Assembly (NCBI RefSeq): GCF_023051145.1 | Contig: NZ_JALKFS010000005.1 | Coordinates: forward strand, 3,985,733-4,049,732 | Direction of reading: 5' to 3' | Source of the DNA: Williamsia sp. DF01-3 | GTDB lineage: Bacteria; Actinomycetota; Actinomycetes; Mycobacteriales; Mycobacteriaceae | DNA length: 64,000 nt | In this document: in pieces, positions 8,790-18,718 of the stretch | Numbering within the stretch: the first letter of the stretch is position 1 | Layout of the letters: each line of letters opens with the position of its first letter | Translations under genes and position numbers: made by a program | Notes under the pieces: model-generated | What the model was told of the DNA's origin: nothing | Seen by the model: only the letters and a program-made list of their open reading frames with translations | Database searches by the model: none

Positions 8790-9173
8790 TCATTCCCTGG
8801 CCCCCGCGACCGGGGTGGTCTTGCCGGTGTCGGCGGCGGGCAACAGTCCGGCGTACGACACGAATGCGGGAACTCCCACACCCAGCCCCAGCAGCGCGAA
8901 TGCTCGCCAGTCCTGCGGCATCAGAGCATCACCCCCGGGGCCACTTGCGGTGGCCACGAAGAAGGCGAGCCCGAACGCGATGAGAGCACCGAATCGGGCC
9001 ATGGTCTCGGTGAGCGTCGCGCAACACCACAGCAGCACACAGTTCGCAGCGGCCGCCGCCACGGCGCTGATCGGAATCTGTACGGTGCCGATGGTCAGCT
9101 GGAGGAACGCCACCGAGGCGATCCCGACCAGGAATCCGTCCAGCCAGAGGAAAACCAGCAGTGCCCTGCGCAT
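8790..9173 (-). CDS. conserved membrane protein (Rv1171-like)
   Basis: A 127-residue protein with four predicted membrane helices (about 3-25, 32-50, 58-78 and 92-112). Position between mshB and fbiC matches Rv1171 of M. tuberculosis. The start ATG (or GTG three bases upstream) overlaps the restored mshB stop. No catalytic motif is seen and the function is unknown. Confidence 0.8.
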   Translation of the reverse strand: MRRALLVFLWLDGFLVGIASVAFLQLTIGTVQIPISAVAAAAANCVLLWCCATLTETMARFGALIAFGLAFFVATASGPGGDALMPQDWRAFALLGLGVGVPAFVSYAGLLPAADTGKTTPVAGARE

Positions 9174-10043
9174 CACAGCCCCCGAACAGGTCCGGCTCAC
9201 GGCCTCCCGGCCCCGTAGGCCCCTGGACCCCGGACACCAAGATGTAGTGTTCCTCGGCGAAGATGGGCTGAATGATGTTGTTGGACAACGCGTACTCGGT
9301 ACCCGACGCTGACACCGTGACCTGTGTCGCATGAGCGGCAAGTGCCCGGACCTTGTGGTCGTACACCTCTCGCACGTCGATGGCCGTCGTCACCTCGGCA
9401 TCGGGATGGCTGGGCAGCTCCCCGCCAGCGGCATCCGCCAGCCCGAAGGCACCCGCGTCTGCGCAGAGGCCAGCCCGTCGGCAAGCGCCGACTCCTCGGT
9501 CACCGTCCAGTAGTGCTTGCTCACCGTCCACGGCCGGGTCTCCGACGCTGCCGCGAGCTCGATGGCCCGGGCGCAGATCGCATGCACCTGGATGTGGTCG
9601 GGATGCCCGTAGCTGCCCACCGGGTCGTAACCGACGAGGACCTGCGGACGCGTCTGACAGATCAGCTCGGCCAAGACCTCGGCCGGTACGGTACCGGCTC
9701 CGATGAATGCCCGCGGGTGGTCGTTCGACGGCGCCCCGGCCATGCCCGAGTCACGCCACCGGCCGGCGCCGCCCAGGAACACCGGTGCGAGGGATCCGGC
9801 CGCTGGAGCGCTCAGCTCCGCCAGGGCCCGGGTCAGTTCGCTGATCCGGTAGCCCCCGAGCTGATCGGCACCGCCGTCTGCGGCCAGACCACTCCACTGT
9901 TCCCCGATCACCTCGCCCTCCTCACCCAGCGTGCAGGTGACGACGGTGACCTCTGCTCCGTCGGCCAGGTACTTCGCGATTGTGCCGCCGGTGGTGATGG
10001 TCTCGTCGTCGGGATGGGCGTGCACGAACAGCAAACGGTTCAA
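9173..10043 (-). CDS. mshB: MshB, GlcNAc-Ins deacetylase of mycothiol synthesis (two frameshifts in this sequence)
   Basis: A zinc deacetylase that removes acetate from 1-D-myo-inosityl-2-acetamido-2-deoxy-glucopyranoside. The N-terminal frame shows the zinc motif HAHPDDE (H10, D13) and the third ligand in SYGHPDH. That frame stops at 9390, but the missing C-terminus ([11 protein letters not shown] through EEHYILVSG) continues in another frame, so one base is lost in the C-run 9420-9423. A second lost base in the run 9179-9183 would give the expected end DLFGGL and a TGA at 9173-9175 overlapping the next gene. With both restored the protein is 290 residues, the family length. Start: TTG at 10043, 16 bp after the lpqW stop. 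Confidence 0.88.
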
Positions 10044-10059
10044 GGTGAGAGTTCTCTTT

Positions 10060-12027
10060 TCAGTTTCCGGTCTGCTGCTGCCAGCCCGCGGACCCACCGA
10101 AGATACCCGTCTGAACCGGCCCGGTGACAGGTGCGCCGGTCACCAGCGGCGATACCGCCGTGGTGAGGACGTCCTGATAGACGGGCAGATACACCGATTG
10201 GTCGTCGAGGAGTCGCTGGGCGGCGCGGAGATCCTCGGTGGGGTCGTCGGCCGAGATGGCCCGCGCCGACAGCGCCTGCAGTGCCGGGTCGCACAGACCG
10301 GACACATTGCTGGTGTACCGCGGTTCGGTGCGCTCCTCGGGTGCCTGCGACGAGCTCGACGCCGACTCGGTGGGGCCGGGAGAGGGTGTCGCCGACAGGC
10401 TGGGACCGGGTTCACCCGAGACCGATGTCTCCGTGGTCGCCTCGGTACTGAGGCATTCGGTGTTCGATGCCAGTGCGGTGGCGGGCGACTCGCCCGCGCG
10501 GCTCCAGCCCACGACGATGTCGACCTGACGGCCGGTCAGAGCCGAGCTGTAGAGGTCGGCGGTGGACAGGCTGACGGTCTCGGCGCGGATTCCCGAGCGG
10601 CCCAGCTGGTCCACGATGTTCGCGGCCGCGGCGCCGGTCCTTGGATCACCGCTGACCGAGGCAACCCGCACGATGAGGGGTTCACCGTCCCGCTCCACCT
10701 GCTGGACGCCCACGGGCAGGCGGGGCAGATCGCCGGCTGGGGTCTGCGGGGTCGGTGTGCCCGACACGTCAGACGAACCGGGTGCAGTGGTCGTGGTCTC
10801 CGTTGTCGTCGAGCCCGGCGCATCCGACGGGATCGATTCGTCCGACGGGGTCGGCGGCGGTTCGGCCAGTCCCCGGCGATACCCGGCGGCCGATATCCAC
10901 CCATCGATCTGCTGAGGTGTGGCAACCGTGCGCGGAACGGGGTAATAACCCGGGTCCGATGGTGCGTACACCGAGTTCATGGCCGGCAGCACCTCGGTGT
11001 CGTCCGCGCCGGCGTAGGTGACGAGCTGGGTGTCGATGGAACCGAGCACCGCCCGCCGCAGATCCAGATCGGCCATCGAGTCGGTTCGGGTGTTCACCGT
11101 GATCCCGAGCGTGCGGGACTGGGCCACCTTCCCGGTCTGGACACCGCCGATGCTGCCGAGGTTGGCGCCCAGGGCCGGCCCGCCGCTGATCGCGGCGACG
11201 CGCGTGTCGCCTGAGCGCATCGAATCCGCCACCTGGCTGATGGTTCCGGCGCGCCGAAGGGTCAGCCGATCGACGATTGCCGGCTTGAGCCAGAACCGAT
11301 CGTTGCGGATCATCCGCACCTCGTCGCGGCTGTGGTCGATGCCGCTGATCGTGAAGGGGCCTCCGGACGCCGGGAAGCCGCTGTCCATGCCCGACTGGAA
11401 GCCACCGGGAGCGCCCTTGAGCACATGCGACGGCAGGAGGTCGTTGAACAGCTCCCGCCATGCCGGGTACGGCGCCGCGAAGGTCGCGGTGACCTCTTTG
11501 CCACCGCCGCCGCTGCGGACATCGGTGATCAGCCGATATCCGGCCGGCGCGGTGACGTTGGGTTGCCGCGACATCTGCTGCCAGAGGTAGATGAAATCCT
11601 CTGCGGTGATCGGCAGCCCGTCGGACCACTGGGCGTCCTCGTGGATGCGGTAGGTGATCGTGAACGGCGCGGTGCCGGTCACCTCCGCGCTGGTGAGCAG
11701 AGCCGGGTCCATCACCCATCCCACCCGCGGGCCGTCGGCGACCGGCCGGAATGAACTGGGCAACGTCATCGCCGCGACCGCTGTGGTCACCGCCGACTGG
11801 TCCGCGGCCAGGTGCGGGTTGAAGCCGATACCGATCGAGTCGGTGGCGACGTACAGCACCTGGCCTGACGGCTCGGTGGGCTCGGGCGGGACCGAATTGG
11901 TCTGCTGCACAGGGGGCGGCGGGTCTGCGACGCACGCCGTGACGAGCATGAGACACGCCGCGACGAGCCCCAAGCACCTCAGCGCCTTGGTATCCAACCG
12001 CGATTGTCCGGCAGCGTCGCCCGTCAT
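10060..12027 (-). CDS. lpqW: LpqW, lipoprotein of PIM/lipoarabinomannan synthesis
   Basis: A 655-residue lipoprotein with signal peptide and lipobox LVTAC (C32). The fold is that of family 5 peptide-binding proteins ([17 protein letters not shown] near the start), yet no transporter genes are adjacent. In mycobacteria LpqW controls the flow of phosphatidyl-inositol mannosides into lipoarabinomannan. Two Ser/Thr/Pro/Glu-rich insertions, near residues 390-430 and 535-570, are longer than I expect for the family. The ATG at 12027 is preferred over the TTG just upstream. It lies 48 bp behind typA and just before mshB. Confidence 0.88.
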   Translation of the reverse strand: MTGDAAGQSRLDTKALRCLGLVAACLMLVTACVADPPPPVQQTNSVPPEPTEPSGQVLYVATDSIGIGFNPHLAADQSAVTTAVAAMTLPSSFRPVADGPRVGWVMDPALLTSAEVTGTAPFTITYRIHEDAQWSDGLPITAEDFIYLWQQMSRQPNVTAPAGYRLITDVRSGGGGKEVTATFAAPYPAWRELFNDLLPSHVLKGAPGGFQSGMDSGFPASGGPFTISGIDHSRDEVRMIRNDRFWLKPAIVDRLTLRRAGTISQVADSMRSGDTRVAAISGGPALGANLGSIGGVQTGKVAQSRTLGITVNTRTDSMADLDLRRAVLGSIDTQLVTYAGADDTEVLPAMNSVYAPSDPGYYPVPRTVATPQQIDGWISAAGYRRGLAEPPPTPSDESIPSDAPGSTTTETTTTAPGSSDVSGTPTPQTPAGDLPRLPVGVQQVERDGEPLIVRVASVSGDPRTGAAAANIVDQLGRSGIRAETVSLSTADLYSSALTGRQVDIVVGWSRAGESPATALASNTECLSTEATTETSVSGEPGPSLSATPSPGPTESASSSSQAPEERTEPRYTSNVSGLCDPALQALSARAISADDPTEDLRAAQRLLDDQSVYLPVYQDVLTTAVSPLVTGAPVTGPVQTGIFGGSAGWQQQTGN

Positions 12028-12075
12028 CAACTCCCCGTCGTCGATCCTTCGCCCGATGTCAGCTCACACAGCGAG

Positions 12076-13985
12076 TCAGCTGACGCTCTGGTTGCGGGCC
12101 TTGGTCTTCGACCGCTCACGTGCGCGGGTGTTCGAGTCGAGGTTGACCTTGCGCACCCGGACGACCTCCGGGGTGACCTCGACACACTCGTCGTCGGTAC
12201 AGAACTCCATCGCAGCCTCGAGTTCGAGCTTGATGGGCTTGGCGAGGGTCTCCATCACATCGGCGGAGGACTGACGCATGTTGGTCAGCTTCTTCTCCTT
12301 GGTGACGTTGATGTCGAGGTCCTCCATGCGCGGGTTGATACCCACGACCATGCCCTCGTAGGTGTCGGCGCCCGGCTCGACGAAGAACGTTCCCCGGTCG
12401 GCCAGCTGGATCATGGCGAACGGCGTGACCGTTCCGGCGCGGTCCGAGACCAGCGAACCGGTGTGGCGGGCGCGGATCTCGCCGCCCACGGCGCATAGCC
12501 GTCGAACACCGCGTTCGCGATACCGGTGCCACGGGTCTCGGTCAAAAAGTCGGTGCGGAATCCGATCAGACCGCGCGAAGGAACGACGAACTCCATCCGG
12601 ACCCAGCCACTGCCGTGGTTGGCCATGTCGCCCATCCGACCCTTACGGGCGGCGAGCAGCTGCGTGACCGCACCCAGGTACTCCTCGGGTACGTCGATCG
12701 TCAGATGCTCGAACGGCTCGTGCAGCTTGCCGTCGACCTGCTTGGTGACCACCTGCGGCTTGCCGACGGTCAGCTCGAAGCCTTCGCGTCGCATCTGCTC
12801 GACAAGGATTGCCAGAGCGAGCTCACCACGACCCTGGACCTCCCAGGCGTCCGGACGACCGATGTCGAGGACACGCAACGACACGTTGCCGACGAGCTCG
12901 CTGTCGAGGCGGTCCTTGACCATGCGGGAGGTGAGCTTGTGCCCCTTGACCCGACCGACCAGCGGTGAGGTGTTGGTGCCGATGGTCACCGAGATGGCCG
13001 GCTCATCGACCGTGATCCGGGGCAGTGCGATCGGATGATCGACGTCGGCGAGGGTGTCGCCGATCATGATCTCCGGCATGCCGGCCACGGCCACGATGTC
13101 GCCGGCGACGGCGGTTTCTGCGGGAGTGCGCGCGACGCCGACGGTGACGAGCAGTTCGGTGATCTTGGCGCGTTCGGTGACGGGCTCGCCGTTGACCTCA
13201 CGCAGCCAGGCGACGGTCTGGCCCTTCTTCAAGGTGCCGGCGTAGAGGCGGACCAGCGCGAGCCTGCCGAGGAACGCCGAGGCGTCGAGGTTGGTGACGT
13301 GGGCCTGCAGAGGCGCGTCGAGATCACCTTTGGGGGCCGGGACGTACGAGAGCAGCACGTCGAAGAGTGCGTCGAGGTTCTCGCCATCGGGAACCTGGCC
13401 GTTCTCCGGAGCGGTGGTGCTGGCGATACCCGCACGACCCGAGGCGTACAGGACCGGCAGGTCGAGAGCGAGTTCGGCGGCCTCGGCGGCTTCGTCGTCG
13501 ACGTCGGACGCGAGGTCGAGCAGGAGGTCGTGGCTCTCCTCGACGACCTCGGCGATACGCGCATCCGGACGGTCGGTCTTGTTGACGACGAGGATCACGG
13601 GCAACGACGCGGCGAGTGCCTTACGCAGCACGAACCGGGTCTGCGGCAGCGGACCCTCGGACGCGTCGACCAGGAGCACAACACCGTCGACCATGGACAG
13701 GCCGCGCTCGACCTCACCGCCGAAGTCGGCGTGGCCGGGGGTGTCGATGACATTGATGACCACTTCGGTGCCGTCGGGCTGACGACGGTGCACCGCGGTG
13801 TTCTTGGCCAGGATCGTGATGCCCTTTTCCCGTTCGAGGTCGCCGGAATCCATCACACGATCGACGAGTTCGGCGCGTTCCTCGAAAACGCCCGATTGCC
13901 GCAGCATCGCATCAACCAGGGTGGTTTTCCCGTGGTCGACGTGCGCAACGATCGCGACGTTGCGGAAATTGGGGGCAGCAGTCAC
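12076..13985 (-). CDS. typA: TypA/BipA ribosome-binding GTPase (one frameshift in this sequence)
   Basis: A translation-factor GTPase that assists 50S assembly and stress translation. The G-domain motifs [16 protein letters not shown] and NKTDRPDAR are intact. The first frame runs to an artificial C-terminus after GYAPWA, whereas [13 protein letters not shown] and the rest of the conserved C-terminal domain follow in another frame. One G is therefore missing around 12482-12487. Restored length is about 636 residues, as in mycobacteria. The GTG start follows GGAGAACTTCA. First gene of the typA-lpqW-mshB group. Confidence 0.93.
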
Positions 13986-14103
13986 TGAAGTTCTCCGGAC
14001 GTGAAGTGGGCATGTCAAAAAGGTCGAGCGAGGTGCTCAGACCAATACAGGGTATCCGGTACCCCGGTGAGAGCGCCGTCACAGGACACATCGACCCCAG
14101 AAT

Positions 14104-14122
14104 TAAGGTGCTGCTAACCTAA
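14104..14122. promoter_or_regulatory. IdeR/DtxR-type iron box
   Basis: TAAGGTGCTGCTAACCTAA matches the 19-bp consensus TTAGGTTAGGCTAACCTAA at 15 of 19 positions, with the right half-site perfect. It ends 36 bp before the GTG of the small Cys-rich gene. Such boxes are bound by iron-loaded IdeR/DtxR, usually to repress when iron is plentiful. Confidence 0.65.
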
Positions 14123-14158
14123 CTTTTCCGGGTACGCACCGACACGAAGAGGTCAGCA

Positions 14159-14341
14159 GTGGGCAAGAAGAAGGCGGCAGACGTCTGCAGCATGAAGGCG
14201 AAAAAGAAGTGCTGCCGATCGTCCACCCGGTGCCTGCGCTGCCCCGTGGTGATCCACAAGATGCAGAAGTTCGCTGATCAGGGCATGTCCAACAAGGAAC
14301 TCACCAAAGCCCTCAAGAAGGTTCGTTCCCGCGCTGCCTGA
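14159..14341 (+). CDS. small Cys/Lys-rich protein, probably iron-regulated
   Basis: A 60-residue basic protein with GTG start after GAAGAGG. It contains five Cys: C10, C18, C19, C25 and C28, the last three in CCRSSTRCLRC, which could bind zinc or an iron-sulfur cluster. About a third of the residues are Lys or Arg. It is divergent from typA, has an IdeR-type box just upstream and overlaps the 3' end of mutT2 by 29 bp. I do not know its function; a metal-handling or nucleic-acid-binding role is a guess from composition. Confidence 0.75.
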   Translation: MGKKKAADVCSMKAKKKCCRSSTRCLRCPVVIHKMQKFADQGMSNKELTKALKKVRSRAA

Positions 14342-14732
14342 CGGCCAACAGTTCAACAAGGTCATCGAGCCAGACCGCGTCCGCGGGCACGAGTTCACCC
14401 CGCGCCGCCATCGACTCGAGTTCCGGGGTCTCGACCCACCGCACGGCCGAGTGTTCCGCCGGCCGGGGCGACCCTTTGATCAGATCAGCGGCCAGCGCCA
14501 CCAAGACGAGGTCGGCGCGCAACGGTACGGGCTCCCCTAGTTGCCGACCGACTCGTACCTCGATGCCGAGTTCCTCGCCGAGTTCGCGGCGCAGAGCTTG
14601 TTCACGGCTCTCCCCCGCCTCGACCTTTCCGCCCGGCAGTTCCCACAACCCGGCGACCTCCGTGGGATAGGTCCGTTGCGCGAGCAGCAGCCGACCATCC
14701 CCGATCACTGCTCCGGCGACGACCTCACGCAT
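14313..14732 (-). CDS. mutT2: MutT2-like Nudix hydrolase
   Basis: A 139-residue Nudix protein. The box GGKVEAGESREQALRRELGE followed by EL fits GX5EX7REUXEEXGU exactly. Mycobacterial MutT2 (Rv1160, close to typA there too) hydrolyses dCTP, CTP and 8-oxo-dGTP. The gene starts inside the end of the upstream ABC ATPase gene (overlap 8 bp), so it is co-transcribed with the importer. Confidence 0.85.
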   Translation of the reverse strand: MREVVAGAVIGDGRLLLAQRTYPTEVAGLWELPGGKVEAGESREQALRRELGEELGIEVRVGRQLGEPVPLRADLVLVALAADLIKGSPRPAEHSAVRWVETPELESMAARGELVPADAVWLDDLVELLAVRQRGNEPS

Positions 14733-15771
14733 CGGCGTCCTCCGTGCTGTGTTCGGTGATGACCGCAAGCCGGTGTGCGTCGAGCACAATCGCCATCCGA
14801 TCACCCAACGACACCGCAGCGTTGCTCACGGCATCCACGTCGATTCCCGCCACCGACAGCCGCACTCGTGTGCCCTCCGGCAGCGACGCCACATGCCGCA
14901 CCGTTCCGACGGGCGCCGACTGCCCGGCATCGGCAAGCGGTAAGGCCGCGACAGCATCCGGCCGTAGCCCTATTCGCACTTGCCCGTCGGGAACATCCAG
15001 CGCAACCGCGCCGAGGTCGCTGTCCAACACACCCGCGCGAACGGTCCCTTTGAAGATGGTTGTGCACCCGATGAACCGAGCGACCCGTTCGTTTCGCGGT
15101 GCGCGCCACAACGACGCCGGGTCGTCGTGCTGGATGATCCGACCCCGGTCCATCACGGCGATGTGGTCGGCCATCAACGCCGCCTCGGTGTGGTCGTGGG
15201 TCACCACGATGGTGGGAGTGCCTGTGGCGTCGATGATCTCGGCGATCTCGACAGCGAGTCGTTCACGAAGTTGCCGATCGAGGGCCGAAAGGGGTTCGTC
15301 GAGCAACAACAGGCGAGGACGAGGGGCAAGAGCGCGGGCCAGTGCCACCCGCTGCTGCTGCCCACCCGACAACTCGGCGACCTGCCGGTTCCCGTACCCG
15401 GAGAGATCAACCAGGTCCAGCATCTCTGCCACCCGGGCGGCGGTGGCATCTTTACGCCAACGCCGGGCACGCAATCCGTATCCGATGTTGTCTGCGACGC
15501 TGCGTCCGGGCAGCAACTGTCCGTCCTGGAACACCACCCCGAAGTCGCGCCGATGAGTCGCGATCGGCGCCAGATCCGCTCCGTCGAACGTGATCGTGCC
15601 GCCGGTCAGCGGTTCCAGGCCGGCGATGGCGCGGATGAGAGTGGATTTGCCACATCCCGACGGACCCAGCAGTGCCGTGATGGCCGATCCCTCGGTGCCG
15701 ATCGACAAGCTGAGGTCGTCGAGGACGGTTTCGGACCGATAACCGACTGTCACAGAGGATAATTGGAGCAT
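14725..15771 (-). CDS. ABC importer ATPase with TOBE domain (thiamine/iron-type)
   Basis: A 348-residue ATPase. Walker A GPSGCGKST, signature LSGGQQQR, Walker B LLLLDEP and the H-loop VVTHDH are intact. The C-terminal 110 residues form a TOBE-type domain, found in the sugar/iron/thiamine importer ATPases. It begins one base after the permease stop. Substrate is inferred from the binding protein at 17413-18444. Confidence 0.88.
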   Translation of the reverse strand: MLQLSSVTVGYRSETVLDDLSLSIGTEGSAITALLGPSGCGKSTLIRAIAGLEPLTGGTITFDGADLAPIATHRRDFGVVFQDGQLLPGRSVADNIGYGLRARRWRKDATAARVAEMLDLVDLSGYGNRQVAELSGGQQQRVALARALAPRPRLLLLDEPLSALDRQLRERLAVEIAEIIDATGTPTIVVTHDHTEAALMADHIAVMDRGRIIQHDDPASLWRAPRNERVARFIGCTTIFKGTVRAGVLDSDLGAVALDVPDGQVRIGLRPDAVAALPLADAGQSAPVGTVRHVASLPEGTRVRLSVAGIDVDAVSNAAVSLGDRMAIVLDAHRLAVITEHSTEDADA

Positions 15772-15772
15772 C

Positions 15773-17449
15773 TCAGAACTCGCCTCCCCGTTCTTCGCGA
15801 CGGACGACCTCGATCAGGGTGACCACCACGGCGGTCACCACCAGCATCATCACCGAGCAGGCCATCGCGGTCGCGAAGTTGCCCGACCCGGGCCGGGCAA
15901 GGGACGAACCGATCAGTACCGGCACCGTTGTGGTGTCGGGACGAGCGACAAAACTGGTCGCCCCGAACTCCCCGAGCGCGATGACAAAAGCGAAACCCGC
16001 TGCAGCGCATAGTGCCCGCCTGATGACCGGGAAGTCGACGGTCCACCACACCCGCAACGGACCGGCCCCCAGGGTGGCCGTCGCCTGACGCAGCCGCCTG
16101 TCGATCAGACCCATGGCCGGCACGAGGATCCGGATGACCAGTGGGCACGCGATCAGGGCCTGCACCGCGGGCACGATGACCGGCGAGGTGCTCACCTCCC
16201 GCGGCATCGCGGTGAGGACAACGAGGTACCCGAGGCCGACGGTCACCGCGCTGACCCCCAGCGGGAGCATGGTGATCACCGTTGCAGCACTGCCCGACCA
16301 CCCCCTCGCCCGGGAGATGGCAACGGCGCCGGCAAGACCGAGGGCCATCGCAATGACCGTCGCCCATGTCGCACTGAGCAGTGAATACCGCATGGTGTCC
16401 AGTGGTGTCTGACCGTTCACCGACTCCGACAGCGCCCGGTAACCGTCCAGATTCCAGTTCCCACCCACGGTGGGTCGCACCGAGCGCAGCACCAGGATTG
16501 CCGGTGGGGCCAGCAGGATCACCCCCGACACCCCGAGGATCGAGCCGATCACCGGCCACTCACGGCCGCGTGGCCGCCTGCGGTATCGCGGAGCAGCTGT
16601 CGCGCGGACCCGGCGACCGAGGATCGCGCTGAGCGCGACCACCACCGCGACCACGACGATCTGGACCATCGAGAGCGCAACCGCAGCAGGTAGCTGGAAG
16701 AAACCGATTGCCTGCCGGTAGATCTCGGTCTCCAGCGTGTTGAATCTGCCGCCACCGAGTATCAGGATGACCCCGAAGCTGGTCGCGCAGAACAGGAACA
16801 CCACTGATGCCGCAGAGGCGATGGCCGGGGCCAACGCGGGCAAGGTGATCGTGCGGAACACGCGGATGGGTCCGGCTCCGAGAGTCCGGGCGGCCTGCTC
16901 GGAACGAGGATCGATTCCGGACCACACCGACCCGACCGTGCGCACCACCACTGCGACATTGAAGAACATGTGCGCCAACAGGATTGCCCAGACGGATGCG
17001 GCGAGATCCAAACCGGCGAGCGGGGCGCGATCACCCAGCAGAGCCGAGAACGCTACGCCGACGACAACGGTGGGCAGGACAAAAGGGATGGTGACGAGCA
17101 CCCTCAGCAGCAGCGCACCTCGGAGTTCATAGGTGGACAGCACCCACGCGAGCGGAAGGCCGATCAGCAGGGTGAGGGCAGTGGACGCGGCAGCCTGCGC
17201 GACGGTGAACCACAGCAGATGTGCGGCGTTGGCACCGTCGAGAAGCTGCCACAGGTTCGACGCGGAGCCGTCGGCGAACGCCCGCTCCGCCAAGGCCACG
17301 AGTGGCCAGCCGAACATCACCGCCACGAACACCAGCGGGGCGGCGCCCAGAGCCGTCACAGCCACTCGGCCGACAATGGCCGAATGTGCCGGCCGAGCCG
17401 TCGGCACCTCGATCAGCGGCCCATCACGGTGCGCCACTCCTGTTGCCAC
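15773..17449 (-). CDS. two-domain ABC importer permease (ThiP-like)
   Basis: A 558-residue permease with two fused sets of about six helices, as in ThiP and FbpB. Each half carries an EAA-type loop (EQAARTLGAGPIRVFRTITLP and RQATATLGAGPLRVWWTVDFP, shown in part) that docks the ATPase. The start is uncertain: the GTG at 17449 lies inside the binding-protein gene, and GTGs at 17437 and 17407 are possible. The gene overlaps or abuts its neighbours on both sides. Confidence 0.85.
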   Translation of the reverse strand: MATGVAHRDGPLIEVPTARPAHSAIVGRVAVTALGAAPLVFVAVMFGWPLVALAERAFADGSASNLWQLLDGANAAHLLWFTVAQAAASTALTLLIGLPLAWVLSTYELRGALLLRVLVTIPFVLPTVVVGVAFSALLGDRAPLAGLDLAASVWAILLAHMFFNVAVVVRTVGSVWSGIDPRSEQAARTLGAGPIRVFRTITLPALAPAIASAASVVFLFCATSFGVILILGGGRFNTLETEIYRQAIGFFQLPAAVALSMVQIVVVAVVVALSAILGRRVRATAAPRYRRRPRGREWPVIGSILGVSGVILLAPPAILVLRSVRPTVGGNWNLDGYRALSESVNGQTPLDTMRYSLLSATWATVIAMALGLAGAVAISRARGWSGSAATVITMLPLGVSAVTVGLGYLVVLTAMPREVSTSPVIVPAVQALIACPLVIRILVPAMGLIDRRLRQATATLGAGPLRVWWTVDFPVIRRALCAAAGFAFVIALGEFGATSFVARPDTTTVPVLIGSSLARPGSGNFATAMACSVMMLVVTAVVVTLIEVVRREERGGEF

Positions 17450-18444
17450 GCTTCGCGGTTCGTCGCGATCTCGTCGGCGGGCATGGTTGCGGCGGCCTCG
17501 GGCTCGGGAGCGTGCTGAGCCCAGTCGACCGGCAGGGGTGTTCCTTCACGGACCGGGTAGACGTACATCGACTCGGGAAGCGCCGCCTGAACGGGCTCAC
17601 TGATCAAGTAGTCGATGACCTTCTTGGCGCCGTCTTCGTTCGACGCGCCGCGCAGTACGCCGGCGTACTCGACCTGCTCGAAGCAGGTGTCGAGCAAGGC
17701 GGTGGTGGTGGGGAGAAACGCGGGCGACGATGCGTAGGAGACGACGATCGGCTTGGAGCCCTTGCCCTCACCCGCGGTGAACTCCTGGTTGTAGGCCTCG
17801 GTCCATCCGGGCGCGATGGCCACCTCGTTGTCGCGCAGTCGCTGCCAGTAGCCCTGCCATCCGCCGTTCACCCCATCCGGGTAGGCGGCGATGGTCGCGA
17901 GCAGGAACGCCATTCCGGGTGATGACGTGGCGGGATCCATCGCGACGGTCAGCCCGCGGTACCGCGGATCGGTGAGGTCGGCCAGGTTCTGGGGTGCGGG
18001 CAGGTTGCGGTCGGCGAACCAGGTGTTGTCCACGTTCACGCAGACGTCTCCCCGGTCGACGGCGGTGAGCAGGTTGGGGGGCGGCAACGCGTCGTCGGCG
18101 GGTCCGAGCGCGTTGTCGGGGCTGGTGTACTCCACCAGGGCACCGGCGTCGATGACCCGGGACGCGAAGGTGTTGTCGATGCCGTACACGGCGTCGCCGC
18201 GAGGCGATCCGGCCGTGAGGGCGACCGAGGAGGACAGCTGACCCGCATCGGCTTCTCTGACCACCTTCAGGGTCAATCCGGTCTGCTCCTCGAAGGTGGC
18301 CAGGAGTTCGTCCGGCAGCACAAACGAGTCGTGGGTGAGCAACACCACCTCGTCGCTGGTGTCCGAGTCGCCACAGGCGCTCAAGGCGGTCGTGGCGACC
18401 GCGGCAGCGATCAGCGCTGCTACGAATTGATGTCGTCGACGCAT
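17413..18444 (-). CDS. thiamine ABC transporter substrate-binding lipoprotein (ThiB-like)
   Basis: A 343-residue lipoprotein with lipobox LSAC (C24). The region after it (VVLLTHDSFVLPDELLATFE) matches the start of the thiamine/TPP-binding ThiB family, and WFADRNLPAP and YDYLISEP-like segments fit the rest. The start ATG follows GGAGG. With the permease and ATPase it forms a thiamine-type importer. I see no TPP riboswitch upstream, which is unusual for thiamine uptake genes in actinobacteria, so another substrate such as iron remains possible. Confidence 0.82.
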   Translation of the reverse strand: MRRRHQFVAALIAAAVATTALSACGDSDTSDEVVLLTHDSFVLPDELLATFEEQTGLTLKVVREADAGQLSSSVALTAGSPRGDAVYGIDNTFASRVIDAGALVEYTSPDNALGPADDALPPPNLLTAVDRGDVCVNVDNTWFADRNLPAPQNLADLTDPRYRGLTVAMDPATSSPGMAFLLATIAAYPDGVNGGWQGYWQRLRDNEVAIAPGWTEAYNQEFTAGEGKGSKPIVVSYASSPAFLPTTTALLDTCFEQVEYAGVLRGASNEDGAKKVIDYLISEPVQAALPESMYVYPVREGTPLPVDWAQHAPEPEAAATMPADEIATNREAWQQEWRTVMGR

Positions 18445-18465
18445 CGAGCCTCCAGAGGTGCGGTG

Positions 18466-18496
18466 GTGCCTGGTCATCAATGATCTAACCAGGCAC
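18466..18496 (-). promoter_or_regulatory. perfect hairpin in the leader of the importer operon
   Basis: GTGCCTGGT (18466-18474) and ACCAGGCAC (18488-18496) form a perfect 9-bp inverted repeat with a 13-base loop, 22 bp before the thiB-like start. Farther upstream GACACA-N7-TGTGTC (18541-18559) is a second inverted repeat. Either could be an operator or RNA element; no known riboswitch consensus is seen. Confidence 0.4.
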
Positions 18497-18718
18497 TCGA
18501 CGCACCGCTCTCGCCCAGTGCGCGTGGCCGTGGCCCGAATGACACATAACAATTGTGTCTCCAGCCCCATGAGTCACTCCAGTAACACGCTATGGTCCCC
18601 TGGCGACAGAAATCGATTCTCGCGGCGCGTCCCCCTGTTGGCGGGATGGTCACGGAACGGTTACCGTCAGCACGGCGATTTACACACCAGCCGTCAGATC
18701 GCGGGCAATCAACGCAAG

